The notes beneath the pieces are model-generated. The model ran no database searches. It was given only the letters and a program-made list of their open reading frames with translations, and had not been told where the DNA came from. The position numbers and the translations under genes are program-made. A DNA stretch of 64,000 nt, taken from NCBI RefSeq assembly GCF_001005215.1, contig NZ_LBNQ01000022.1, forward strand, positions 1-64,000, in the 5' to 3' direction. This DNA comes from Lampropedia cohaerens (GTDB lineage: Bacteria; Pseudomonadota; Gammaproteobacteria; Burkholderiales; Burkholderiaceae_C). Positions 45,838 through 58,700 of this stretch are shown in pieces (positions within the stretch are counted from its first letter, which is position 1; each line of letters opens with the position of its first letter).

Positions 45838-46440
45838 TCATCCGCCCGTGATGTGCTCACAAAGAATGATTGCGCCGATGCCCATCAGCACGACACCACC
45901 CAGCATCTCGGCCTTGCGGCCAAACCGTGCGCCTACGCGATGCCCGGCGAGAATGCCCAGCGTCACCATGGCACCGGTGCACAGGCCAATGACGATACAG
46001 ACCTGCAGGATCGAGACATCGACAAATGCCAGGCCCACGCCCACTGCCAGTGCGTCAATGCTGGTTGCCAGCCCCGTCAGCGCCACGGCCAGCCAGGTGC
46101 GTAGGGTATTGTCGGACTGAAGCACAGGCAAGGCGTCATCTCCCGCCGTCTCGGCTTTCGGCGCGTCATCGCTGCGCGCCTGCATGATGCTGTGCATGCC
46201 CAGGCCAACCAGCATGGCAAACGCGACCCAATGGTCGTAACGCGCAATGGCCGCAGCGGCAAAAGAGCCCAGCCACCAGCCGATGGCGGGCGTGAGCGCT
46301 TCGATCGTACCGAACATTAGTCCGATGGCCAGTGCCTGAGACAGACGAGGCTTGACGAGTGCCGTACCCTTGGCGATGGCCGCGGCAAACGCATCGGTGG
46401 ACATGGCCATGCCCAACAGGAAAACCGAAAAAGGATTCAT
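45838..46440 (-). CDS. mntP: Manganese efflux pump MntP
   Basis: 200 residues, six helices built from two DUF204 repeats. The conserved Asp motifs STDAFAAAIAKG and SIDALAVGVGLA line the transport path. It exports Mn2+ and protects against manganese toxicity. The ATG at 46440 fits the MNPFSVFLLG start of the family; the long open frame upstream is the riboswitch leader. It is regulated by the Mn2+ riboswitch at 46568-46682. Confidence 0.95.
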   Translation of the reverse strand: MNPFSVFLLGMAMSTDAFAAAIAKGTALVKPRLSQALAIGLMFGTIEALTPAIGWWLGSFAAAAIARYDHWVAFAMLVGLGMHSIMQARSDDAPKAETAGDDALPVLQSDNTLRTWLAVALTGLATSIDALAVGVGLAFVDVSILQVCIVIGLCTGAMVTLGILAGHRVGARFGRKAEMLGGVVLMGIGAIILCEHITGG

Positions 46441-46567
46441 TGCAACCAAGATCCATGCTGGCGGAACAACACACGCATTTGCGGCCAGCCGTGGAACGCC
46501 CGGCATGCAGTTCGTTGCCGGTTGAATCCGGCAGCCTGCACAGGGGCACTCCGTTGCGCAAAAGCGT

Positions 46568-46682
46568 GCATTGGTCTCGCCGACCGCATGGCGGTTGCCT
46601 GTACCATGGCCTAGGGCCAAGCATGTTGATGCAGGCGCCTTGCACCGCTGATCACAGGGCAAGGCAGGCTACTCCCCAATGG
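46568..46682 (-). ncRNA. yybP-ykoY Mn2+ riboswitch in the mntP leader
   Basis: On the minus strand the conserved L1 sequence GGGGAGTAGCC, the L3-region GGCAACCGCC (46590-46599) and the closing GCGAGACC appear in the order of the family. Helix P1 closes with CATTGG (46681-46676) and CCAATG (46574-46569). The leader continues for about 127 bases to the mntP ATG, including a small hairpin TGCCGG/CCGGCA. The motif turns on Mn2+ exporters when Mn2+ binds. The expression-platform mechanism is not resolved by eye. Confidence 0.9.
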
Positions 46683-46878
46683 AGAAGCCGCGATTCTAAG
46701 GACATGCCGCCTATGTCCAAGGTGCAGACCATGGTATTGCTGCGTGAATACTTTGCGGTAGAAAGTATGCATGCATTAGTAACCTGTTTACGATCTACTT
46801 GTAACGCAGGCCATTTGCCTGACTGCGCGTTGCATGGGAAGATCATCCACGGGGTGTTTAGCAAGGAGACCGTTTACT

Positions 46879-47616
46879 ATGTCCGTAATCGAATCGCTCA
46901 AGCGCACCTTTGCGCCTACGGGGACTCTGCGTGCGTCCATCAACCTGGGCAACGCGGTTCTTGCGGGGCGCGATCCGATCACCGGGGCAGCGGTGGGAGT
47001 GTCGGTGGATCTCGCGAATGCGCTGGCGGAGCGTCTGGGGCTACCCCTGGACCTGGTGACCTGGGAGACCGCCGCGCAGTCCGTCGAGGCAGTGGTTGCC
47101 GGGCAGGCCGATTTCGGCTTTTTTGCCATCGATCCCAAGCGCGGTGAGCAGATCGCATTCACCCCGCCCTATGTCCTGATCGAGGGCAGCTACCTGGTAC
47201 GCGAGAATGCACCGCTGCATAGCAATGACGAGGTGGATCGCGCCGGCATCACAATCACGGTCGGGCAGGGTAGCGCCTATGACCTGTATCTAAGTCGCAC
47301 GCTCAAGCAGGCAACCATTGCCCGCGCACCTAGTTCACCGGCCGTGGTTGAATACTTCCTGCAGCATGGTCACGATGCGGCTGCCGGCGTGCGACCTCAG
47401 ATTGCGGCGGAAGCTGCGCGATTGGGCGGGCTGCGCCTGCTGCCCGGGCGTTTCATGGTCATCCGGCAGGCCATGGGATTGCGGCGCGACCGTGGCATGG
47501 AGGCTGCGGCATTCTTGTCGCAATTCGTCGAGGACATGAAGGCCTGCGGCATGGTGGACGCTGCCCTGCAGCGCCACCGCATCACAGGCGCGGAAGTGGC
47601 TCCGGCTGGCGAGTAA
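46879..47616 (+). CDS. Solute-binding protein of the amino-acid ABC type (SBP_bac_3), no signal peptide
   Basis: 245 residues. The SBP_bac_3 pattern is clear: GTLRASINLGNAVLAGRDPITGAAVGVSVDLANALAERLGL, ADFGFFAIDPKRGEQIAFTPPYVLIEGSYLV. The N-terminus (MSVIESLKRTFAPTG) has no hydrophobic signal and no lipobox, so the protein probably stays in the cytoplasm. There is no permease or ATPase gene nearby. AAGGAG is 9 bases upstream. A cytoplasmic enzyme or sensor of this fold is possible. Confidence 0.85.
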   Translation: MSVIESLKRTFAPTGTLRASINLGNAVLAGRDPITGAAVGVSVDLANALAERLGLPLDLVTWETAAQSVEAVVAGQADFGFFAIDPKRGEQIAFTPPYVLIEGSYLVRENAPLHSNDEVDRAGITITVGQGSAYDLYLSRTLKQATIARAPSSPAVVEYFLQHGHDAAAGVRPQIAAEAARLGGLRLLPGRFMVIRQAMGLRRDRGMEAAAFLSQFVEDMKACGMVDAALQRHRITGAEVAPAGE

Positions 47617-47644
47617 AGCCAGGGAGCTGGTCCGCGCGGTAGCG

Positions 47645-49141
47645 TCACTGCGCGCAGGCCTGCCGCACCGCATGTTCCCAAGCCTGCATCAGCTCTGCTG
47701 CGCGCTGTGATGGCATGGTGGGAAGATACTGGCGGCCCGCCTGCCACAGACTGGTCAGCTCATCCGTGCCGCTGTAGAGCCCGCAGCCCAGACCTGCTAG
47801 CCAGGCTGCACCCGCGGCGGTGGTTTCAACGATCTTCGGACGCAACACGGGAACTCCCAGCAGATCGGCCTGGAACTGCATCAGCAGGTCATTGACGCTG
47901 GCGCCGCCATCGACACGCAGCTGTGATACGGGCACGGCACCAGCAGCTGACGCATCGCGGCGCATCGCCTGCAAAAGGGCTGCGCTCTGGTAGGCAATGC
48001 TCTCCAGCGCAGCACGGGCAATGTGGGCAACGCTGGTGCCGCGCGTGATGCCGGTAATGGTGCCGCGCGCATCCGGTTGCCAGTACGGTGCGCCAAGGCC
48101 GGTGAAGGCGGGCACGAACTGCACGCCACCGCTGTCCGGCACGGTCTCGGCAAGGTGCTGGACCTCGCTGCTGCTGCTGATAGCGTTGAGCCCATCGCGC
48201 AGCCACTGCACTACGGCGCCGGCAACGAAGACGCTGCCCTCCAGCGCAAACTGCGGTTGTTCGTTCGGCTGGGCGGCACTTGTGGTCACCAGCCCGTTGC
48301 CAGAGACCTGGAAGTCACCACCGGTGTGCATCAGCATGAAGCACCCTGTGCCATAAGTGTTCTTGGTCATGCCGCCTTCAAAGCACGCCTGCCCGAACAA
48401 GGCGGCCTGCTGATCCCCTGCGACACCGGTAATGGGCAGCGCCTCACCCAGCCATTGCGCGTCAACCTGACCGAATTGCGCAGCCGAGGGTAGCACCTGG
48501 GGAAGCACCGATGCGGGAATGCAAAACAGCGCCAGAAGCTCCTCATCCCAGGCATTGCGCCGCACGTCAAACAGCATGGTACGGGCGGCATTGCTGACGT
48601 CGGTGACGTGTGCGGCACCACGCGTGAGATTCCAGATCAGCCATGAATCCACCGTACCAAATGCCAGTTCGCCACGTTCAGCCTGCGCGCGCGCACCGGG
48701 AATGTTGTCCAGCAGCCATTGCAGCTTGGTGGCGGAAAAGTATGCATCCACACGCAACCCCGTCTTCTGCTGAATCAACGATTCCGCAGGGGTGTCGCGC
48801 AGTGCTGCACACGCGGGCTCAGCGCGTCTGTCTTGCCAGACGAGGGCGTGGTGCAGCGGTTTGCCAGTCCTGCGATGCCACAGCACCGTGGTCTCGCGTT
48901 GGTTGGTGATACCCACGGCGCGAATCTGCGAGGCCGAGATTCCGGCCTTCTTGAGTGCCTGCCGCGCGGTAGCCAGCTGCGATCGCCAGATCAGCAGGGG
49001 ATCATGCTCAATCCATCCCGGGCGGGGATAGATCTGCGGCAACTCCTGCTGCGCCATGGCGCAAATGCGGCTTTTGGCGTCGAACACGATGCTGCGGGAG
49101 CTGGACGTGCCTTGATCGAGGGCGAGAAGGTAGGTATTCAT
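47645..49141 (-). CDS. glpK: Glycerol kinase
   Basis: 498 residues, full length. It begins [21 protein letters not shown] with the ATP phosphate loop; [46 protein letters not shown] and [22 protein letters not shown] are FGGY-kinase signatures. It phosphorylates glycerol to glycerol-3-phosphate. No glpF or glpD lies beside it. The start at 49141 is chosen on family alignment. Confidence 0.96.
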   Translation of the reverse strand: MNTYLLALDQGTSSSRSIVFDAKSRICAMAQQELPQIYPRPGWIEHDPLLIWRSQLATARQALKKAGISASQIRAVGITNQRETTVLWHRRTGKPLHHALVWQDRRAEPACAALRDTPAESLIQQKTGLRVDAYFSATKLQWLLDNIPGARAQAERGELAFGTVDSWLIWNLTRGAAHVTDVSNAARTMLFDVRRNAWDEELLALFCIPASVLPQVLPSAAQFGQVDAQWLGEALPITGVAGDQQAALFGQACFEGGMTKNTYGTGCFMLMHTGGDFQVSGNGLVTTSAAQPNEQPQFALEGSVFVAGAVVQWLRDGLNAISSSSEVQHLAETVPDSGGVQFVPAFTGLGAPYWQPDARGTITGITRGTSVAHIARAALESIAYQSAALLQAMRRDASAAGAVPVSQLRVDGGASVNDLLMQFQADLLGVPVLRPKIVETTAAGAAWLAGLGCGLYSGTDELTSLWQAGRQYLPTMPSQRAAELMQAWEHAVRQACAQ

Positions 49142-49332
49142 GGGCAGACCTGAACGTATCGAGACAAGGATTAGATGCGTCGGAGGCCGGGCCAAATGGC
49201 GGAACTACAACACAACAATGTTCCTCGCACGTGCTGCGCAGACACCACTTCGCCTAGACCGCCTCCTCCTGGCAGTGCGGATCGCCGCCGAATGCGACTC
49301 CCAAATTGTGAGGACATGGTGAATAGATAAAT

Positions 49333-49352
49333 CACATTATTTAAATAATGTG
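49333..49352. promoter_or_regulatory. Perfect 20-bp palindrome upstream of glpK and the adhesin
   Basis: CACATTATTTAAATAATGTG reads the same on both strands. It is the right size for a dimeric regulator operator, 191 bases before glpK and about 408 bases before the adhesin start. Confidence 0.55.
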
Positions 49353-49370
49353 CGGGAATATATATGGTAA

Positions 49371-49390
49371 CCGCGTAAATAACTACGCGG
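49371..49390. promoter_or_regulatory. Stem-loop CCGCGTA/TACGCGG in the adhesin leader
   Basis: 7-bp perfect stem with loop AATAAC. It lies 18 bases after the palindrome. It could be an RNA hairpin or a second operator. Confidence 0.45.
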
Positions 49391-49760
49391 CCCTTTCAGG
49401 CAGGCATAGGGAAATTTTTTGAGGCGGAACGATCGCTTTGCTGCTTTGGCTGGCAATGGTGATGGGTGCCACTTTAGAAGTCCATGAAGCCATGCGTAGA
49501 AGGCTTGGAGTGCGAATGCATGGGCGTAGCTTGCGTCAGCCGGGATTCCCCTCTCCGAGAAGACAGGTAAGCGGTCACTTGCACTGCTGCGCTTCTGGAG
49601 GTGACGGGGTCACTGGGGCCATCGAACACCGAATCCCGAATCCCGAAGTTAAAAATTGTCTCCAAGGCAAGAGGTCGCCGCGCAAGACTGTTTCGTATGC
49701 GCTAGAATCAAATGATTTGTTGCAAAATATTGCAAATTTTCATACGTGGGGCTCCGTTAA

Positions 49761-52700
49761 ATGTCAATGGCACAAGTAATACGCAAGTCTGACCGTTCTA
49801 TCGCTGAGTTGGCGACAGAAAATATTGGACTTGATGCGGCTTCGGTGGTTAAGCTCGCCGTCGGCCCTGAGCTCGTCGAGCGCTTCGAGCGATCTGGTGA
49901 CAACCTTGTTGTGGTTCTCAAAAGTGGCGATCGCATAGTCATTCGCAACTTCTTCGTTCTCAATGATGACGGGGAACGTAGCGAGATCGTCCTGGAGGAT
50001 CAGGATGGCGTGTTGTGGTGGGGCCAGTACACCAGCCCTTGGTCGGAGTTCCATTTTGCTGAAATCCAGCTGGCGGAGCCATGGGTGGTGGTGCCTCCTC
50101 CCGACTCCCATTGGGCGGGGTGGTTGTTGCCAGTGCTGGGGTTGATCGGGGCAGGAGCAGCCGTTGCCTCAGGCGGAGGCGGGGATCGCAACAGTGCTCC
50201 CCTCGCGCCGGACTACAGGCATGTCATTGAGGAGGATACCTTTGTCTCGGGCAGGGTTGTAGGCAGTGATGCGGATGGCGATGCTTTGACCTATCGGAAA
50301 GGCAGTGACCCTGCGCATGGCACGTTGGTGGTCAATCCGGATGGCAGCTATACCTACACGCCAGATCCCGACTACAACGGGCCCGACAGTTTCACGGTCA
50401 TTGCCGATGACGGCAACGGCGGCACAGCCACAAGTACAGTGACCATTGACGTGACGCCCGTCAACGATGCGCCGGAGGCGGTCGGCACGCTTGATGATCT
50501 GAATGGCGAAGATGCCCAGAGTGGCATCAGCGTAGACGTGTCAAGTGGCTTCCGCGACGTGGACGGCGATGCATTGCGCTACACCGCCACCGGCCTGCCG
50601 CCGGGGTTGAGCATCGACCCGGAGACGGGCGTGATCAGCGGCACGATCGACAACTCGGCCAGCGTGGATGGCCCATACGCCGTGGTGGTGACGGCCACCG
50701 ATCCGAGCGGCGAGAGCGCCACGCAGACCTTTGAATGGGTAGTGACCAACCCGGCGCCGGTGGGGGCGGATGACGCGATCAGCGGCTTGGAAGACAGCGT
50801 CATCACCGGCAACGTGCTGACCAATGACACCGACCCGGATGGCGACACCATGACGGTGACGCAGTTCGTGGTGGGCGGCACGACCTATACCGTGCCAGCG
50901 GGCGGCAGTGCCACCGCGTCCTTGGCGGAAGGTGTGCTGGAGATGGGCAGCGACGGCGGCTACACCTTCACCCCGGCAGTGAACTGGAACGGCACCGTGC
51001 CAACAGTCAGCTACACCGTCAGCGATGGTGAAGGTGGCAGCGACAGCGCCAATCTTGTGATTACCGTGACTCCGGATGCGCCTCCGAGCATTGTTTCGAA
51101 CGACGCCAATGGCGGTACCGATAGCCCCAGCGACCCGCTGATCGAGCAGGGCGACATCACCGTTCACGAAAAAGGCCTGAAGGATACCAGCGGCACGCAC
51201 AGCGCGACCGGCACCCTCACCCTCACTGCCGGGGACGGCGTGGAATCCGTCACCATCGGCAATAGGCTCATTTCCCTGGCTGAACTGGAGAATGCAAGCA
51301 CCACGCCGGTGGACATCTTCACGCCAAATGGCAAGTTGACCATCACCGGCTACACGCCCAATGGGACCGACTTCAATGGCGTTTCCACCGGTGGCACCAT
51401 CAACTACACCTACACCCTGACCAGTGCCCCCCAGAACACGGCCGCCAATCCTGACAACCTGATAGAGGAAGTCGCGATTGCGATCAAGGATGCAGGCGGA
51501 TCCACAGTCAGCGGCGGCCCGATCCAGATCAACATCATTGACGACGTGCCAGTGGCGACCAATCTGAACGGCGGCACGCTGACCGAGGATGACGTCGAGA
51601 CCACGCTGAACGGCAACGTTGCCACTGCCACCGGCAACAGCTTCGGGGCCGATGACCAAGCCAGCAGCAACTATGTGAGCTGGGGCACGGTTGTGGCCAA
51701 AAAGGGCAGTAGCGCGGTTGATCTGTCCGACTATGGCGTGCTGAGCCAGAATGCGGACGGTAGCTGGTCGTTCGTGCTGGATAACAGCAAGGCCGCCACC
51801 CAGGCGCTGACGGCGACGGACACGATCACCGTAACGCTGCCGTACACCTTGACGGACAAGGACGGCGACCCGGCCACGGCCAATGTCAGCTTCACGATCA
51901 AGGGTGCGGATGATGCGGCTTCGGTGGTGGTGCCGAGCAACAACGTCAATGTGTACGAGTCTGGCTTGGACTCCGGTGGCTCGGAGGCAGCTACCGACAA
52001 GGAAACGGCCACGGGCAGCTTCAATGTGACGGCCAGTGATGGTGTTGCAAGCGTGACCATCGGTACGCAAACCCATACCCAAACCTATGCCTTGGCGGAC
52101 TGGCTGAACAAGACCATCGAGACCGACAAGGGTGTCTTTACGATCAAGGACGTTACCCCGGCGTCTGACGGAAAGAGCGCCAGCTTCACCTACAGCTATA
52201 CGCTGTCAGAAAAGCAGAAGCACCCGGTCGGCGACGGCAACAACACGCTGACGGACTCGGTCACCGTGAAGGTTGACGGCATTGGCGGCAGCTCAAACAG
52301 TGCCGACCTGACAGTCACCATCGTTGACGATGTGCCTGTGACAGCTAACGACGCGGGCAACGTGACGGAGGGCGCGACCCTGAACGTGACTGCCGCCGAA
52401 GGCGTACTCAAGAACGACCTATCCGGTGCCGACGGCTGGGCCAGCGGTGGTGGTGTCGTCGGAGCAGTGAAGGGCAGCGGTGGAACGACAAACGAGAACC
52501 TGACATCGGGCCAGGTCGTCGTCACGGGCGACTATGGCATTCTGACATTGAATGCCGACGGCAGCTACACCTACAAATCTACAGCGAACGCGATAACGGC
52601 GGATGCACAAGATGTGTTCACCTACACGGTGAAGGATGGCGACGGGGACCTGAAGACCGCGACGCTGACGATCAACGTGGCTAATGTGGCTGGACAAGGG

Positions 52701-55700
52701 TTGAGCTTGACCGGCTCGGTTGACGAAGCCGGATTGCCAGCGGGCACGGACCCCGGCAATGGTCACACCATCACGGCAGAGCTGACCGGCCTGAGTGCAG
52801 GTTGGGTGCCAACGGGAACGCTGAGTGGCAACACGACCAATGGGGCTTGGAGCGTTTTCGAAGAGGCCGGCACCTGGAAATACAGGTTCACCTTGACGTC
52901 CCCGACCAAGGATGTGGATGGCGTGGACGAAACCAATACCTTCAGTTTTGAAACTGTCGATGACAATGGCAACAAGGTGACCAACACCGTGACCATCACC
53001 ATCATCGATGACGAACCGGAGATTACCGTCACGGCAGACGCCTCCAACATTGGCGCGCTGACAGTCAAAGATGCCGAAACCATTGGTAGTGCCACCAGTA
53101 CCGCTGAAGCGAACTTCGCCGGGGCATTTACGCGGACGATTGATTATGGGGCGGACGGCGTTGGCACAGAGCCACGCTGGACTTACGGACTCGTCGTAGA
53201 AGATACTGCTTCCGGCCTCAAGAGTGGTGGCGTGAATATCGAGCTGTCCTTGGAAAGCAACGGTCAGGTAGTTGGTAAGGCGGGCACCGCTACAGTTTTC
53301 ACGCTGAGTGTGGATGGCGATGGCAAGGTTACCCTTGTGCAGTCCTTGCCGATCGACCATCCCACCACCGATCCGTCTGAGACGCTGCAGCTGCCGACAG
53401 GCAAAGTGTTCCTGTCCGGTACTGCCAGCATGACCGACGGGGATGGCGATCAGGCCAGCGACACCAAGACCATTGATCTGGGTAGCAAGATTGTCTTTAC
53501 TGATGCGGGTCCAAGCATTGATTCCCCCGCAGATGCGGAGGTGGAGGAAAAAAACCTGAGCAATGGTACCGATCCAGACAGCGATGCCTTGACCAAGACC
53601 GGCTCACTTGCAATCAATTTTGGCGCTGACGGAGCCGGAGACGTCCGATTCACCGAGGGTGGTAGCGGTACGGAAACCACCATCGGCAAGCTGCTGGCTA
53701 AGGAACTGACCTCGGGTGGTACTGCCTTGCAGTATGCATTGAGCGACAACGGCCATACCTTGACCGCCTACAAGGGCACGGGCCGGGCTGACGCCGACAA
53801 GGTCTTCACTGTCTCCATCACCAACCCATCTGCAGCCAATGCCGGTTATCGCTTCACCTTGCACAAGGCACTGGATAATCCGCAGGGCGCTGATCTGACT
53901 CCCGACTTCTTGTTCCGAGTGGTCGACCGCGATGGTGATTGGACGGAGAGCGACTTCACCGTCACGGTCAAGGACGATTCGCCCTCTACCACACTCACCA
54001 AGGAGGTGAACGAGGACAGCTCGGTCAGTTTCTACACTTCGGCCGATGGCACCAATGCAAACATCAAGATAAATGGTGACGATGGCACTACTGCGCCCGC
54101 TTACGGCACGGTCAGCGTAGATTCCAACGGCCAGATTACCTACACGCCAAAGCCCAACTACAGTGGGGCGGACAGCTTTACCTACAAGACGGTGGCTGAC
54201 GATGGCTCTGAGGTCACCACGACTGTCAACATCACAGTGCACCCGGTGGCGGATGCGCCAGACATGGATGGTGACGGTGCGAGCACGGGGGGCAACGTCA
54301 CGTTGACAGCGGTCTCGGTCAATGAAGACGAGATCGTTTCCTTGGGCTTAAAGGCACCACGGGTGACGGACGCAATCGATCAGAATGACGCCAGTAGCAC
54401 TGCGGGTGGAAGCAATTTGCCCGGAGACGCACCTGAGCGTCTGGGGCTGATCACACTGAAACTCACCGGTGACAGCGTAAACGGCGCCAAACTGACCGCT
54501 GCTGTCGATGGGACCAGCCCCGCGGTTGACCTCACTTATGGCGCCGACCCGATCAAGATCTGGCTGTCCGATGTGGATCGTCCGATTGATCTGGATACGA
54601 CTGGTGCCGTGTCCATGACCAAAGCGCAGTTCGAGGCCTTGCAATTGCAGGCGCCAGCGAACAGCCACTACAACATCACGGTGACGGCGACGGCCACCAG
54701 CTACGAAGTGGACGATGATGGCAAGATTGCCGTAGTGGACGGTGTGGCTGTCCCGCCGGCCACCGCTACAGCAACAGTTGTCGTGGACGTGCGTGCGGTG
54801 ACTGACAAGCCGACGTTGACGCTGGAAGCCCCGGCTGACGCGACCACGATAGGGGCGGTCACGCTGACCGTTACCGATGCCGTCAGCGGTGGGGCCAACG
54901 CCAAGATCACCGCAGCAATCAACGAAGATGCAACGCTGAATCTGCGGCAGGTGCTCAAGGAAGCATTTGTCGATGCCGATGGCAGTGAGCAGTTCTGGTA
55001 CACCATCAGCGGCCTGCCGCAGGGTACCGAAGTGCATATCAATGGCAACAGTTATACGGCTGATGCATCTGGCAAAGTAGAGATGCCTACCGTTCGCTAC
55101 ATGACCGTGAATGCGCCCGACCTCAACCCGGCGTTCACCATCAAGCCGCCCGCGAACTATTCCAACAGCGCCCCGATCAACGCGACCATTACTTTGCACG
55201 TCAAGGATCGCGACAGCGATTCCACCGCTGCGAATCCGGCCACTGAATCGGTCAGTGTGGATCTGGAGCTGCGCGTGTACGCGATTCCGGATGATGTCAA
55301 TCTGCCTAATCCAGCGGCGACACCGGAAGACAGTACCGTCGCCTTCCTTGCCGGCCTGTCCTTGAAGGACACCGATGGTAGCGAAAGCATCACTCAGATC
55401 CGCATTCCTAGCCTGCCAACGGAAGGCGGCACATGGGTGCTGCGTGACCACGATGGAAATTCGATCTCCATCCCTGAGGGCGGCAGGACTTTTATCATCG
55501 GCGATGGAAGTGCTGAAACGTATACGCTCGATCAGGTGAGGGCATTCACCTTGCAGCCACCCGCACACAGCTCGCTGGATGGCAACCTCAAGGTCGTCGT
55601 CACCACCACGGAAACGGCAGCGGATACCCAGTCAGGTAGCGCCTTGTCAGCAGATTTCGAGCATGACATCAAGATCACCGTCACCCCGGTGGCCGAGAAG

Positions 55701-58700
55701 ATTGGCGATATTCCAGGCGATGGCGATACGGATGGTGATGGCACTGCCGACCTTGCCATGCACGGCAATGAAACTTATGCCGGAATAGCAGGCAAGGAAG
55801 ACGAATGGTTCGCTCTGGGGACCCGTTACGACGATGCCGCCAACACAAGTGGTGGCAAGAACCTGGCGGATGGCTGGAGCAATGAGGATGCTGACGAATT
55901 CATTTTCGCCGCGCTAACGCCGAAGTTCGCGGATCGCTACCAGCCGCCGCACGGCGACACCTTGGATGGATCCTTGTTCCGCTACCACAACGGAAACGAC
56001 TGGATCACACAAGAGTACAAGGGAACCGCTGTATGGGTACCCTATATGTATCTGGATACACTGCAGTTCAAGCCAGCACCTGACGTGTCCGGTGAGTTCG
56101 AGATCGAAATGCAGGCGGTGACTGTCGATTACGACGATGACTCGCCGGATCAAAACGATCCGAATATTCCAGCGCAGTGGCCGAATGAGCCGACGGTGCC
56201 GATTGCCAATAACCCGGCGGCGGGTGTCAGTGTTGAAGTATCTGGCATGTCAAAGCTGACCGGCATCGTCATCGATGGCGTCCCGGACGAGACGACCATG
56301 CACGTCAGGGGCAAGGTCCACGGTAAGGAAGATGAATCCATTCCTCTGTCGATTACCGCGACAAGTTCGGATCCGTCCGAGACGGTCACAGTGGTGATCA
56401 AGGATATCCCGGTGGGGGCGACGATCCATTACGGAAATGGCAAGACCTTCGAGGCAGAGAGCGGCAAGACCACATTGACCATCGAAGATTTCAATGGTCT
56501 GATCAATGCCGAAAACAAGGGGCCGGTCAGTATCACGCCACCGTCGCAGTGGAGTGGAACCTTCGATCTAGAAATTGAAGCGAAGTCCGTCGACGGCGGT
56601 GTTGTGGCCACGGATCCGAAAGACATTGCCATACGTACCGTCACCGTGGATGTGGTGGCCGTGGCCGACGAGGTGACGTTCGATGTCTATCCGGTGAGTA
56701 CGGATGACAATCAGACGCCCAACGTGGTCATCCCCGAAAACTATCTGGACGCCAATCCCGGTGTTGCGTTTAGCCAGCTCGTGGATGTGGCTTCCATCAA
56801 GACTGACGATACGGCCAATCCTGACGGTAATGACGGATCCGAAGTGCTGAGTTTGCGTGTGACTGGTCTGGGCGAAGGATTTGCGCTGGTGGGTGGCACG
56901 CTGATCAGTGGCGATGCGACCGGTACGGACCGAATCTGGTCGCTGTCCAGCAGTCAGTGGGGCACTGCCAAGATTCTCACGCCTGCGCATTTCAGCGGTG
57001 AAGTGACCTTCCAGGTCAGTGGCGTCAGCACCGAGCAGGGTGATCTGGGCGGTGACTCGAAAACATGGCCGTCTCAGGATGTCAGTTTCAAGGTCAGCCC
57101 TTCGGTTGACGCGACTGCCACGACCAATAATTCCGAGCTGGTGGAAGATGTTCGCAGTGCGCTGGGTCTGCAGATCCAGCACCATGGCGATACGGACGAG
57201 CGTCTGGGCACGGTCTGGATCCGCGCCGATCAGATCAGCGTGACTGGCAAGTACACGCTGTACTTGAATGACGAAACGCTCGACAGCTTGCCGAAAGAAA
57301 CGATTGACGGTGTCGAATATGTCAGGATTGAGGAAAATCAGGTTGCTGATTTGCAGGTCCAAGGTTATGAGAATCTGAGCGGTGATTTGGGGAAATTCAA
57401 TTTCCTCTATCAAGTGATTGACGATCACTTTGGTCAACAGGATGTCTCCTCCGTGGTGGGAGCCGATATCCAGCGAAAGGCGGGGGAGTTTTCCCTGCGT
57501 GCGGCTGCTGTGACCGATGACATCGCGCTGGAAATTGGTGCAATCAATCCCGAGAATGCCCAGGGGGTGACCAACGACAATGGCGTCGTTACAGTGAGCG
57601 AATTCGATCAGTCCTTCACGGTCAACCTGCAGGTGGATTCGCAGGACCAGGATGGCAGCGAGCACGTCGTGCGCGTGATCATTGAAGGTGTTCCTGCTGG
57701 CGTGATCGTGGAAGGGGCGGAGCGAATTGGCTCCGAGTCATGGTTGCTCATTCGCGACGATGCGATTGGTGAAAGCGGGGCAGGTATTCCGGTGAAGTTC
57801 CTGGTTTCCGGTGATGCTCACGGGGTGGAGCAGCAGATCACCATGAAGGTGCAGGTCAAGGATTACGGTGATCTTGACAACGTGCCTTACGAGCTGAACG
57901 ACCCCGACCGCAAGGAAAAGCAAGTCACCTGGACATTGAAGACGACCTTTGATGAGCCATCGGGATATCTGCCTGCATCGATTGAGGAATGGAGCTACAA
58001 CGGCGAATCCATCAGCGAGGATGCACCGTTCACGTTGGACCATATCATTGATGCGCAGGTCGAGATTGTCACGCCGGACCAGCCCAACACCTTCACGGTT
58101 ACGCTGACTGACCTGCCTGAGGGCGCCGTGGTGACAGGCATGACCCTGACCAATGTGGATGGCAAGCCGACCTGGAGTAGGGTGGTTACGGTGGCTGCGG
58201 GTACAGACAGCGCTGCCGCCAATGCGGCGTTGGAGAATGTCCTCAAAGGCATCACCATAACCCCTCCGCCCAACAGCAACGACAACAATGCGCCTGGTGG
58301 GCTTAACTTCAACGCTACGCTGAGCGCCTCGGCCGGCGGGACTAGCGCTTCTGAAACCATTCCGAAAACGGAGCTGGTGGTGCCGGTGACTCCGGTGACC
58401 GACCCGGCAGTGGTTACCGTGGCGGCCGGCGAAATCGACGAGAATCCAACGGCCGGTGCCACGATCCCGGTAACTATCACTGTGACCAACCCGGCCGATG
58501 GCGAACATGCCACGCTGGTGGACGATATTCTGTACGTCAAGGTCAATGCCTCGGGTGACAATGCTGGCGGGACATTGACGTTGGTCGGTAGCAGCGATCC
58601 CCTGACCTTAATTGAAACGGGACCGCACGCCGGCTATTACGCTGTCTCTCCAGTATCGGTCGGCTCGCCCATAGAGCTGGAGTACACGTTGCCAAATGGT

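Larger units (their letters stand above)
49142..49760. other. Divergent glpK/adhesin intergenic region
   Basis: 619 bases with no convincing gene. It carries a perfect palindrome (49333-49352), a hairpin (49371-49390), a repeat CCGAATCCCGAATCCCGAA near 49630, and an A/T-rich stretch before the adhesin with TTGCAA-AATA-TTGCAA (49722-49737) and a possible -10 TAGAAT (49703-49708). Confidence 0.5.

Noticed and set aside
49438-49779. 113-codon frame before the adhesin
   Set aside because: It overlaps the adhesin start in another frame and covers A/T-rich leader DNA; no homology.
50220-51080. CRISPR-like or phase-variable DNA repeats in the adhesin gene
   Set aside because: The modules are similar at protein level only; I see no short perfect tandem DNA repeats.
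50541-52082. 513-codon minus-strand frame inside the adhesin gene
   Set aside because: Produced by repetitive GC-rich codons of the adhesin; no known domain.
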